This document shows, piece by piece, positions 56,810 to 64,000 of a DNA stretch of 64,000 bases. The stretch comes from Rhizobacter koreensis (GTDB taxonomy: Bacteria; Pseudomonadota; Gammaproteobacteria; Burkholderiales; Burkholderiaceae_C). The notes under the pieces were generated by a model. It was given only the letters and a program-made list of their open reading frames with translations. It made no database searches and had not been told where the DNA came from. Location: contig NZ_JABWMJ010000003.1 in assembly GCF_013366375.1 (NCBI RefSeq), positions 1-64,000 on the forward strand. Reading direction: 5' to 3'. Both the position numbers and the translations under genes were made by a program. Positions within the stretch are counted from its first letter, which is position 1. Every line of letters starts with the position of its first letter.

Positions 56810-57951
56810 GCACGCCGAACCCTGGCGCCGGCCGCGCGGCCGGCGTGGACGCCGCATCGACGCCCGCGGCCGAGAAGCTGCGCATCGTCATCCTCGGCCT
56901 CTCGATCACGTCGTCGTGGGGCAACGGCCACGCGACGACCTACCGCGGGCTGGTGCGCGAGCTGGTGCGGCGCGGCCACGACGTGCTGTTCCTCGAGCGC
57001 GACGTGCCGTGGTACGCGCAGAACCGCGACCTCGCGAACCCGCCGTTCGGACGCACCGTGCTGTACGGCGACCTTGACGAGCTGCGCCGCGACCATGCCG
57101 ACGCGGTGGCCGATGCCGACCTCGTGATCGTGGGCTCGTACGTGCCGGAGGGTGTCGCGGTCGGCGACTGGGTGCAGAGCCGGGCCACCGGCATCGCCGC
57201 CTTCTACGACATCGACACGCCGGTCACGCTCGCCAAGCTCGCCCGTGGCGACACCGAATACCTCGATCCGCGCCAGATCGCCGGCTACGACCTCTACCTG
57301 TCGTTCACCGGCGGCCCCACCCTGACGCGGCTCGAGCAGGAGTTCGGCTCGCCGGCGGCGCGGGTGCTGTACTGCTCGGTCGACCCGACGCTTTACCAGC
57401 CCGACGGCCGCACGCGGGACCTCGACCTCGGCTACATGGGCACCTACAGTGACGACCGCCAGCCGACGGTCGAGCGCCTGCTGCTCGCGCCGGCGCGCGC
57501 GTGGCCCGAAGGCCGCTTCGCGATCGCCGGGCCGCAGTACCCCGACCGCTCGCGCTGGCCGGCGAACGTGCACTACACGTCGCACCTGCCGCCCGCCGAG
57601 CACCGCGTGTTCTACAACCGGCAGCGCTTCACGCTCAACGTGACGCGCGCCGACATGATCGCCGCCGGCTGGTCACCGAGCGTGCGCCTGTTCGAAGCCG
57701 CCGCATGCGCGACGCCGATCATCAGCGACCGTTGGGACGGCATCGACACGCTGCTGGTGCCCGGCAGCGAGATCTTTCTCGCCGACACGCCGGCCGACGT
57801 GCTCGGCCTCCTGCGCGACCTGCCGGAGGACGAGCGCCGCGCGGTCGGCGAGCGGGCGCGCCAGCGCATCCTCGCCGAGCACACGGCCGCGCACCGCGCG
57901 CTCGAACTCGAGGGCTACGTCCGCCAACTCGCCAGGGGAGCCCCCGCATGA
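56806..57951 (+). CDS. CgeB-like glycosyltransferase
   Basis: A 381-residue protein, a paralogue of its upstream neighbour: IVILGLSITSSWGNGHATTY, FYDIDTPVTLAKLARGD, LYLSFTGGPTLTRLEQEFGS, DLGYMGTYSDDRQPTVERLL and ATPIISDRWDGIDTLLVPGS. A 24-residue disordered leader precedes the fold. The tandem arrangement of two clear CgeB proteins plus a related one points to local duplication and a multi-sugar product. Its start overlaps the previous stop, and the methyltransferase start overlaps its own. Confidence 0.88.
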   Translation: MSTPNPGAGRAAGVDAASTPAAEKLRIVILGLSITSSWGNGHATTYRGLVRELVRRGHDVLFLERDVPWYAQNRDLANPPFGRTVLYGDLDELRRDHADAVADADLVIVGSYVPEGVAVGDWVQSRATGIAAFYDIDTPVTLAKLARGDTEYLDPRQIAGYDLYLSFTGGPTLTRLEQEFGSPAARVLYCSVDPTLYQPDGRTRDLDLGYMGTYSDDRQPTVERLLLAPARAWPEGRFAIAGPQYPDRSRWPANVHYTSHLPPAEHRVFYNRQRFTLNVTRADMIAAGWSPSVRLFEAAACATPIISDRWDGIDTLLVPGSEIFLADTPADVLGLLRDLPEDERRAVGERARQRILAEHTAAHRALELEGYVRQLARGAPA

Positions 57952-58769
57952 GCGCCAACAGCCAGACGGCGACGTCCGACGCGGCCGGGCGTGCCGCCGA
58001 GCAGCAGCGCCAGATCGACGCCCTCGGGCCGTGGTTCCACAACCTGCACCTGCCGAGCGGCGTGCAGACGCTGCCGAACCACTTCCTGGGCGGCGATTTC
58101 CCGAACTTCAAGTGGCAGCAGATCGAGCCGTTCGTGCCGCGCGACCTCACCGGCTGGCGCGTGCTCGACGTCGGCTGCAACGCCGGCTTCTACAGCTTCG
58201 AGCTGGCGCGACGCGGCGCCTCGGTGCTCGGCATCGACGTCGACCCGCACTACCTCGCGCAGGCGCGCTGGGCAGCGGGCGAGATGGGGTTCGCCGACGC
58301 GGTCGAGTTTCGCCAGATGGAGGTCTACGACATCGCGCGCAGCGACGAGACCTTCGACCTGGTCTGGTTCATGGGCGTCTTCTATCACCTGCGCTACCCG
58401 CTGCTGGGGCTCGACCTGCTGGCCCAGCGCACGCGCCGGCTGATGATGTTCCAGACCCTCACGATGCCGGGCGACTCGGTCTACACCGACACGCAGGACT
58501 GCCCGATCCTCGACCGCACCAAGCTGCTCGAGACCGGCTGGCCGAAGATGGCGTTCATCGAGCATCGCCTGTCCGGCGACCCGACCAACTGGTGGGCCGC
58601 CAACCACGCCGGCGTCGAGGCGATGCTGCGTTCGAGCGGGCTGCGCATCGAGGCGCGCCCGGGCCACGAGATCTACCTCTGCGTGCCCGATGCCGAGGCG
58701 GCCAAGATGCGCACGCTCTACGCGAGCCAGCTCGCCGCGGTCACCGGCGCGATCCGTGGCGACGCCTGA
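57948..58769 (+). CDS. SAM-dependent methyltransferase (CmoB-like group)
   Basis: A 273-residue methyltransferase. The SAM site is WRVLDVGCNAGFYSFELARR with the following acidic residue in VLGIDVDPHYL; FDLVWFMGVFYHLRYPLLGL is the catalytic-face motif. The sequence resembles the uncharacterised CmoB-related group I recall as TIGR04290, found beside glycosyltransferases; that link is from memory. It may methylate a sugar, uronate or inositol of the product. It is translationally coupled to the CgeB-like gene. Confidence 0.9.
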   Translation: MSANSQTATSDAAGRAAEQQRQIDALGPWFHNLHLPSGVQTLPNHFLGGDFPNFKWQQIEPFVPRDLTGWRVLDVGCNAGFYSFELARRGASVLGIDVDPHYLAQARWAAGEMGFADAVEFRQMEVYDIARSDETFDLVWFMGVFYHLRYPLLGLDLLAQRTRRLMMFQTLTMPGDSVYTDTQDCPILDRTKLLETGWPKMAFIEHRLSGDPTNWWAANHAGVEAMLRSSGLRIEARPGHEIYLCVPDAEAAKMRTLYASQLAAVTGAIRGDA

Positions 58770-59319
58770 GGCCCCGCGCGCGGTCGGCGAGCCGGGCGAC
58801 ACCGCCGGCGTCATCGACCGCAACGTCGAGGCGCTGATCAAGCGGCGCCAGCAGGAGCGCGCCGAGACCACCCGCGAAGACAAGGTTGCCGACGCGATCA
58901 CGCAGTTCGCCGGCAGCATGAAGTTCGTCTATCTGCACCTGGTGATCTACGGGACGTGGATCGTGATCAACCTCGGGTGGGTACCGATGGTCCCCAAGTT
59001 CGATCCGACCTTCGTCGCGCTCGCGATGGTCGCGTCGGTCGAGGCGATCTTCATCTCGACCTTCGTCATGATCAGCCAGAACCGCATGGCCAAGGTCGCC
59101 GACCAGCGCGCCGACCTCGACCTGCAGATCAGTTTGCTCGCCGAGCACGAGATCACGCGCATCCTGACCCTGGTCACCGAGGTCGCCAAGCGCATGGAGG
59201 TGCGCGAGGCGGAGGATCCGGAGCTCGACGAGCTCGCCAGGGACGTCGCGCCCGAGCACGTGCTCGACCGCATGCAGGAGACCGAGCGCAAGCTCGGCGA
59301 ACAGGACGACGCGGCCTGA
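58756..59319 (+). CDS. DUF1003 membrane protein
   Basis: A 187-residue protein with two membrane helices (FVYLHLVIYGTWIVINLGWV and ALAMVASVEAIFISTFVMIS) joined by a short loop, then a charged C-terminal helix (NRMAKVADQRADLDLQISLL). This is the DUF1003 family (CmpX-unrelated, function unknown). GTG 58756 would overlap the methyltransferase gene by 14 bases; homology starts about 20 residues later, so the exact start is uncertain. It is the last gene of the overlapping run and ends before a convergent peptidase. Confidence 0.87.
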   Translation: MATPEAPRAVGEPGDTAGVIDRNVEALIKRRQQERAETTREDKVADAITQFAGSMKFVYLHLVIYGTWIVINLGWVPMVPKFDPTFVALAMVASVEAIFISTFVMISQNRMAKVADQRADLDLQISLLAEHEITRILTLVTEVAKRMEVREAEDPELDELARDVAPEHVLDRMQETERKLGEQDDAA

Positions 59320-59351
59320 GGCGACCGGGACCCTGCCGACCTGCGCGGGCG

Positions 59352-60680
59352 TCAGGCCGCCTTGGCGAGCGGCGCAACCGGTGCGGGCGACGCGCGTCGC
59401 CCGAGTGCCCCGGCGAGCACGTCGGCGTAGCGTGCCGCCGGCAGCTTGCCGAGCTTGCCGGCGATGGCGAGCGCCGGCGGCGCCGCGAGCATGGTCTCGA
59501 AGGCGCGCCGCACGTCCTCGGCAGTGACCGCGTCGAGGCGCTCGATCAGCTCGGTGCGCGCTCGCACACGGCCGTGCACGAAGAGGTTCTGCGCGGCGTT
59601 CTCGAGCCGGCGCAGCGGGCGCTCGTCGGCGCGCAGCAGGCGCACCGCGATCTGGTTGCGGGCGCGCGCGAGGCCCACCGGATCGACGTGCCCGGCGTGC
59701 TGCGCGAGCAGCCGGCCGACCTCGACGATGTAGGCGTCGAGGTGCTCGGGCGCGGTGGTCGCCTCGATCACGAATTGACCGCCGAGCTCCATCACGTCGG
59801 CCGAGCACGATGCGTAGTAGGCCAGGCCCCGGCGCTCGCGGATCTGGTCGAGCAGCGGCGAGCTCATGCCTTCGCCGAACAGCGCGGCGGCGACCGCGCC
59901 GGCGTGGTCGTCGGCGCCTTGCGGCGGCAGCGGAAAGCCCAGCACGACGTGGGTCTGGCTGAAGCCCGGCTGGCGCCGCGCGGCCACCCCGCCGACGTAG
60001 GTCGCCGCCTCGACCGCGTTGACCGCGCCGCCCTTCATCGCACCGAACGCGGCGTCGGCCTCGCGCACCAGCGCGTCGGGGTCGATGTTGCCGGCGACGC
60101 CGACCACCACGTTCGGCGCGCTGTAGCGGCTCGCCACGTAGCCGAGCAGCTCGTCGCGGCTGAAGCGCTCGATGTTGCGGCGCAGCCCGATCACCGGCTG
60201 GGCGAGCGGATGGCTGCCGAAGCACATCTTGTCGAACAGCTTGAACGCGGTGGCGAGTGCGTCGTCCTCGTCCTCGGCGTACTCGTGGAGGATGACGTCG
60301 CGCTCGCGCTCGAGCTCGACCGCGGGAAAGGTGCTGTTCAGCACGATGTCGGCCAGCATGCGAACGAACGCCCCGGCGTCGCGCGCGAGCCCCGACATGT
60401 GGAACGCGGTGTGGTCCTTGTCGGTGTGCGCGTTGACGTCGGCGCCGAGCCGCTCGGCATCGAGGTTGATGGTCTGGCAGTCGCGCGTCGCGGTGCCCTT
60501 GAAGGCCATGTGCTCGACGACGTGGCTGATGCCGTTGTCGCGGCTGCCTTCGTGCTGGCTGCCGGCGCGCACGAACACGCTCGCGCTCGCCGTCTCGACG
60601 TGCGGCAGGCGCATCGCGACGACGCGCACGCCGTTGCCGAGGGTGGCAACGCGGAGATCGGAATCGGGGCTGAAGGTCAT
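59352..60680 (-). CDS. M16 family zinc metallopeptidase
   Basis: A 442-residue inverzincin. The zinc site H-x-x-E-H is in ISHVVEHMAFKGT, with the downstream Glu in ERDVILHEYAEDEDD. The C-terminal half has the RRGLAYYASC-type substrate motif and FVIEATTAPEHL. It degrades peptides, perhaps in the periplasm or cytoplasm; no clear signal peptide is present. Proteobacterial M16 genes often come in active/inactive pairs, but only the active type is seen here. It is convergent with the DUF1003 gene and divergent from the permease. Confidence 0.93.
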   Translation of the reverse strand: MTFSPDSDLRVATLGNGVRVVAMRLPHVETASASVFVRAGSQHEGSRDNGISHVVEHMAFKGTATRDCQTINLDAERLGADVNAHTDKDHTAFHMSGLARDAGAFVRMLADIVLNSTFPAVELERERDVILHEYAEDEDDALATAFKLFDKMCFGSHPLAQPVIGLRRNIERFSRDELLGYVASRYSAPNVVVGVAGNIDPDALVREADAAFGAMKGGAVNAVEAATYVGGVAARRQPGFSQTHVVLGFPLPPQGADDHAGAVAAALFGEGMSSPLLDQIRERRGLAYYASCSADVMELGGQFVIEATTAPEHLDAYIVEVGRLLAQHAGHVDPVGLARARNQIAVRLLRADERPLRRLENAAQNLFVHGRVRARTELIERLDAVTAEDVRRAFETMLAAPPALAIAGKLGKLPAARYADVLAGALGRRASPAPVAPLAKAA

Positions 60681-60874
60681 CGGGACAAAACCGGAGGCGC
60701 GCGGGCGTCGTGCGTATCCGCGGCACGCCCGGGCAGGGAAGTCGAACCCGCGATTGTCGTCACTGGCGCCCGGTTGCGGACGCCGAGGGGCAAGCGTCCC
60801 GGTGGCGCGCCCCGGCGCGGCCGGCGCCCCGCGCTATCGTCGGCACAATTTCACGTTTCATGGAGCAGGCATGG

Positions 60875-62101
60875 ATGGGCTCGGACCGAGCCACGCAGAT
60901 CGTTCCGCTGGCGGGACGCCCGGGCGCGCACGGCGCAACGTGGGTGGCTGACGCGACGCCGCCCCGTCCCGCCGGCGCGCGGTCCTCGGCGCCGGCCGTG
61001 CGCGTCCTCTGCGCGGTCGCCGTGCTGGCGGTGCTGCTGGTCGCCCGCCCGCTGCTGGTGCCGATCGCGATCGCGGTGCTGTTCACCTTCGTGCTCGCGC
61101 CGGCGGTGCGCGCGCTCGGCCGGCGCGGCGTTCCCGAGTACGTCGGCTCGGCGCTCGTCGTCGCCTCGCTGCTCGCCGGTGTCGCGCTGATGGCATGGAT
61201 GGTCGCGGCTCCGGCGGCCGCCTGGTGGTCGCGCGCGCCGGCGACGCTCAACGGCCTTCTCGAGGCGGCGCAGCGCTGGCGCAGCGAGGTCTGGCCGATC
61301 GCGCCGGGCGCGCCGGCTGGCGCGAGCGGCGGCAGCAGCGCCGAGGACACGCTCGGCGAGCAGCTCGCGACCCAGGGCTTCAGCTTCACCCGCATCGCGG
61401 TCGGCGAGGCGCTCGGCTTCACGCTCTCGTCATCGGCGGTGGTCATCCTGCTGTTCTTCATGCTCGCTTCGGAACACTGGCTGGTCGCGCGCACGCTCGA
61501 GGCGATCCCGCGCCGCCGCACCCGCGCGCTGCTGCTCTCGGGCATCCGCGAGTCGCAGCGCGACATCGGCCTCTTCATCTGGACCATGAGCCTCGTCAAC
61601 GTCGCGCTGGGCATCGCGACCGGGCTCGCGCTCTGGGCGATCGGCCTGCCGAACCCCGTGCTCTGGGGCACCGTCACCGCGCTGTTGACCTTCGTGCCGT
61701 ACCTCGGGCCGCTGGTGGTCACGCTGATGTTGATGCTGGCCGGCAGCGTGGCGTTCGGCGTCGGCTGGTCGATGTTCGGCCCGCCGGCCGCGTTCCTGGC
61801 GCTGCACGCGGTCGAGGCGAACTTCCTCACCCCGCTCATCATGGGCCGCCAGCTCAGCCTGCCGCCGGTCTTCGTGTTCCTCTCCGTGATGGTGCTCGGC
61901 TGGCTCTGGGGCGTCGCCGGCGCGTTCCTCGCGGTGCCGCTGCTGCTGGGCCTGCGCGCGCTGTGCCGGCGCGTGCGGCGCGGCCGCACCGTCTGCCGCT
62001 ATCTCGACGGCAACGGCACCGCCGTACCGCCCCTGCAACGCCTGCTGCAGGCGGAACCTGCCGGCGCCGGGCGCGTCGGAGCAGGGCGGAGCCAGCCATG
62101 A
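60875..62101 (+). CDS. AI-2E (PerM-like) family permease
   Basis: A 408-residue integral membrane protein with about eight helices. VLCAVAVLAVLLVARPLLVP and VLFTFVLAPAVRAL open the family domain; a periplasmic-type Gly/Ser-rich loop (about 145-165) precedes VVILLFFMLASEHWLV, and TFVPYLGPLVVTLMLML and LIMGRQLSLPPVFVFLSVMV are family blocks. Members export small molecules or ions; autoinducer export is shown for few. The start may be ATG 60875 (GGAG nine bases upstream) or ATG 60860. It overlaps the following glycosyltransferase by four bases. Confidence 0.87.
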   Translation: MGSDRATQIVPLAGRPGAHGATWVADATPPRPAGARSSAPAVRVLCAVAVLAVLLVARPLLVPIAIAVLFTFVLAPAVRALGRRGVPEYVGSALVVASLLAGVALMAWMVAAPAAAWWSRAPATLNGLLEAAQRWRSEVWPIAPGAPAGASGGSSAEDTLGEQLATQGFSFTRIAVGEALGFTLSSSAVVILLFFMLASEHWLVARTLEAIPRRRTRALLLSGIRESQRDIGLFIWTMSLVNVALGIATGLALWAIGLPNPVLWGTVTALLTFVPYLGPLVVTLMLMLAGSVAFGVGWSMFGPPAAFLALHAVEANFLTPLIMGRQLSLPPVFVFLSVMVLGWLWGVAGAFLAVPLLLGLRALCRRVRRGRTVCRYLDGNGTAVPPLQRLLQAEPAGAGRVGAGRSQP

Positions 62102-63348
62102 ACCTGCCCGTCACGGCTCGCGAGCCAGGGCGGGCCGCCCCGGCGCGGGCACATGGCTTGCCGCCGGACCCCATGCCCGTTTGCAGCCCGATGCGCATCG
62201 CCTACGTCACCGAGACCTACCCGCCGGAGCTGAACGGCGTGTCGCTGACGGTCGAACGCAGCGTCGCGTTCCTGCGCGGTCGCGGCCACCACGTCCAGCT
62301 GATCCGCCCGCGTCAGCCCGGCGAGGCGGCGCGCGACGACCGTGACGAGTGGCGCACTGGCGGGCTGCCGATCCCGATGTACCGCGACCTGCGCTTCGGC
62401 CTTGCCCTGCCGGGTGCCGTGCGGGCCCGCCTCGCAACGTCGCGTCCCTCGCTCGTCCACCTCGCGACGCCGGGGCCGCTCGCCTGGGCCGCGCTCGGCG
62501 CCGCGCGTTCGCTCGGCATCCCCGTCGCGTCGGAGTTCCGCACCAACTTCCACCAGTACAGCCGCTTCTACGGCCTCGGCGCGCTCGCCAGTCCGATCGA
62601 GGCGCTGCTGCGGCGCTTCCACAACCGCAGCACGCTAACGTTCGTGCCGACGCATGCGCTCGAGCGCGAGCTCGGCGCGCGCGGCTTCGAGCATCTGGCG
62701 GTGGTCGGCCGCGGCGTCGACACCACGCGCTTCGACCCCGCGCGCCGCAGTGCCGAGCTGCGCGCGGCATGGCAGGTCGGCGATGCGCCGGTGCTGATCA
62801 CCGTCGGCCGCATCGCCGCCGAGAAGAACGTCGAACTCGTGCTGCGGGCGTTCGCCGCCGCACGCGAGCGCCGCGCCGGGTTGCAGCTCGTCGTCGTCGG
62901 CGACGGGCCGCTGCGGGCGAAGCTGGAGGCGGCGCATCCCGAGGTGCGCTTCGTCGGCGTCAAGCGCGGCGACGAGCTCGCGGCCTGCTACGCGTCGGCC
63001 GACGCGTTCGCGTTCGCGAGCCTCTCCGAGACCTTCGGCAACGTCACGCTCGAGGCGCTCGCGTCCGGGCTGCCCGTGGTGGCGTTCGACGTTGCCGCGG
63101 CGGCCGAGCACGTGGTCGACGGCCGGTCGGGCGCGCTCGTGCCGGCCGGCGACGACGCGGCGTTCATCGAGGCCGTCGCGCGCGTTGCGACGCTGCCTGA
63201 AGCCGAACTCGCGGCGATGCGCACCCGCGCGCTCACCGCCGGGCGCCAGGCGCAGTGGAGCGACGTGCTCGGGCGGCTCGAGGCGCACCTGCACGCGGCC
63301 GCCGCCGCGCCTCACGAAAGGTCCGAGCATGTCGCGGCTGCGGCCTGA
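62098..63348 (+). CDS. Glycosyltransferase family 4, mannosyltransferase-like
   Basis: A 416-residue GT-B enzyme. After a leader of about 30 residues, MRIAYVTETYPPELNGVSLT starts the acceptor domain; FRTNFHQYSRFYGLG and VVGRGVDTTRFDP are typical of GDP-mannose-dependent alpha-mannosyltransferases (MgtA/PimB-like). The donor motif is FGNVTLEALASGLPVVAFDV. It could act on a phospholipid or glucosylceramide-like acceptor; with inositol phosphate made nearby, a phosphatidylinositol-type acceptor is an idea only. It overlaps the permease gene and the PAP2 gene. Confidence 0.92.
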   Translation: MNLPVTAREPGRAAPARAHGLPPDPMPVCSPMRIAYVTETYPPELNGVSLTVERSVAFLRGRGHHVQLIRPRQPGEAARDDRDEWRTGGLPIPMYRDLRFGLALPGAVRARLATSRPSLVHLATPGPLAWAALGAARSLGIPVASEFRTNFHQYSRFYGLGALASPIEALLRRFHNRSTLTFVPTHALERELGARGFEHLAVVGRGVDTTRFDPARRSAELRAAWQVGDAPVLITVGRIAAEKNVELVLRAFAAARERRAGLQLVVVGDGPLRAKLEAAHPEVRFVGVKRGDELAACYASADAFAFASLSETFGNVTLEALASGLPVVAFDVAAAAEHVVDGRSGALVPAGDDAAFIEAVARVATLPEAELAAMRTRALTAGRQAQWSDVLGRLEAHLHAAAAAPHERSEHVAAAA

Positions 63349-63865
63349 CGCCTACCCCTCGTGGGCCGAGCGCGACAGCTCGGTCGCGCGCTGGATGCAC
63401 GGCGCGTCGACGCGCGACTGGGTGGTGCGCGTGCTCGACGCCGTCAGCCGCATCGGCGACGGCTGGGTCTGGTACATCGTGATCCTCGCGCTGCCGTGGT
63501 TCGGGCGCGAGTCCGGCACCGCGTGCGCGATCCGCATGGCCATCGTCGGCCTGGTCGACCTCACGCTCTACCTGATCATCAAGCGCTGGATCGCGCGACC
63601 GCGGCCGTGCCGGGCCATACCGGGCGTGCGCGCCTGCAGTCGGCCGCTCGACGAGTACAGCTTTCCGAGCGGGCATACGCTGCACTCGGTGGCGTTCAGC
63701 GTGATCATCACCGTCTACTACCCGGTGCTCGCCGTCGTCGTGTGGCCGTTCACGCTGCTGCTCGCGCTCTCGCGCGTCGTGCTCGGCCTGCACTACCCCA
63801 GCGACGTGATCGTCGGCGCGCTGATCGGGGCGTTGATGGCCGGCATCAGCTTCAACCTGCTGTAG
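63329..63865 (+). CDS. PAP2-family membrane phosphatase
   Basis: A 178-residue protein with four or five membrane helices and the three PAP2 phosphatase motifs: KRWIARPRP (K-x6-RP), SFPSGHT (PSGH) and SRVVLGLHYPSD (SR-x5-H). It removes phosphate from a lipid phosphate such as phosphatidate, undecaprenyl pyrophosphate or a glycolipid intermediate. ATG 63329 overlaps the glycosyltransferase end by 20 bases. Its own end overlaps the stop of the convergent partial gene by 14 bases. Confidence 0.92.
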   Translation: MSRLRPDAYPSWAERDSSVARWMHGASTRDWVVRVLDAVSRIGDGWVWYIVILALPWFGRESGTACAIRMAIVGLVDLTLYLIIKRWIARPRPCRAIPGVRACSRPLDEYSFPSGHTLHSVAFSVIITVYYPVLAVVVWPFTLLLALSRVVLGLHYPSDVIVGALIGALMAGISFNLL

Positions 63866-64000
63866 CCGCCGGCGCGACCCGCGCCAAGGCATCGACCACC
63901 GTCAGCGCCTGGCGCGTCGCGAGGTGGCGCTCGAGGATGCGCTGCCACGAGCGCCGGACCGCCGCATGGTCGGCGTCGCGCGGGTGCAGTTCGATCCGCA
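63852..64000 (-). CDS. C-terminal end of a probable polysaccharide deacetylase-family protein, cut by the window edge
   Basis: The last 49 codons of a minus-strand gene whose start lies beyond the window. It reads RIELHPRDADHAAVRRSWQR, then ILERHLATRQALTVVDALAR and an Ala-rich end with TGA at 63852-63854. The LHPRDADHP-like motif is familiar to me from the C-termini of DUF2334/polysaccharide-deacetylase-like proteins in Burkholderiales glycolipid loci; this is from memory. Reading frame and codon bias support coding. Confidence 0.6.
   Translation of the reverse strand, partial: RIELHPRDADHAAVRRSWQRILERHLATRQALTVVDALARVAPAATAG

Overview
The window reads as chromosomal DNA of a GC-rich betaproteobacterium, most likely order Burkholderiales. 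Supporting points are a betaproteobacterial-type 5S rRNA at the left edge, divergent metK and lpxL followed by dapF-DUF484-xerC, an Lrp-type regulator divergent from glmS, a pcaIJF set, and strong GC bias at third codon positions. Genus cannot be fixed from the sequence. Nothing recognisable as a phage, transposase or CRISPR array is present.

Regions. 1-160: end of an rRNA operon (5S and terminator). 0.4-11.6 kb: housekeeping genes (lipase-like hydrolase, HDOD protein, AMP nucleosidase, DUF72, histidine phosphatase, metK, lpxL, dapF, DUF484, xerC). 11.7-17.2 kb: dihaem cytochrome c, hemerythrin-like protein and a 901-residue MalT-like LuxR regulator, with five CGGGCCAT boxes upstream of the hemerythrin gene; then an Lrp regulator. 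17.4-19.3 kb: glmS. 19.3-35.9 kb: a dense signalling region with two diguanylate cyclases, a degenerate EAL-like protein, a FeeM/autoinducer-synthase-like acyltransferase, three hybrid histidine kinases, a DksA-type protein, and a TonB receptor (frameshifted) with a YfiR-like periplasmic protein. 35.9-39.1 kb: pcaF, pcaJ, pcaI (end of the beta-ketoadipate pathway) and aroQ. 39.3-41.4 kb: small membrane proteins, a PPC/DUF296 protein and a thioesterase. 41.4-43.7 kb: an unusual two-gene unit of a cysteine phosphatase and a phosphoribosyltransferase-kinase fusion. 43.9-59.3 kb: a glycan or glycolipid locus. 59.4-64 kb: M16 peptidase, AI-2E-type permease, glycosyltransferase, PAP2 phosphatase and the tail of a probable deacetylase.

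The glycan locus supplies UDP-glucuronate (ugd), UDP-xylose (uxs) and inositol phosphate (Ino1). It adds a hydrolase-like protein and a ten-gene overlapping run from 49132 to 59319: two SDR epimerases, a medium-chain dehydrogenase, a Gfo/Idh/MocA oxidoreductase, four glycosyltransferases (at least two CgeB-like), a SAM methyltransferase and a DUF1003 membrane protein. I infer an inositol-containing, possibly xylose- or uronate-containing cell-envelope glycoconjugate of unknown structure.

The most unusual items are the phosphoribosyltransferase-kinase fusion with its coupled phosphatase (41394-43726), the acyltransferase plus six-TM hybrid kinase module (20497-23748), a hydrolase whose barrel strands appear circularly permuted (46738-47697), and two palindromic elements with conserved cores but different self-complementary arms (46364-46657). 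All functional statements are from reading the sequence; no database search or structure prediction was run.
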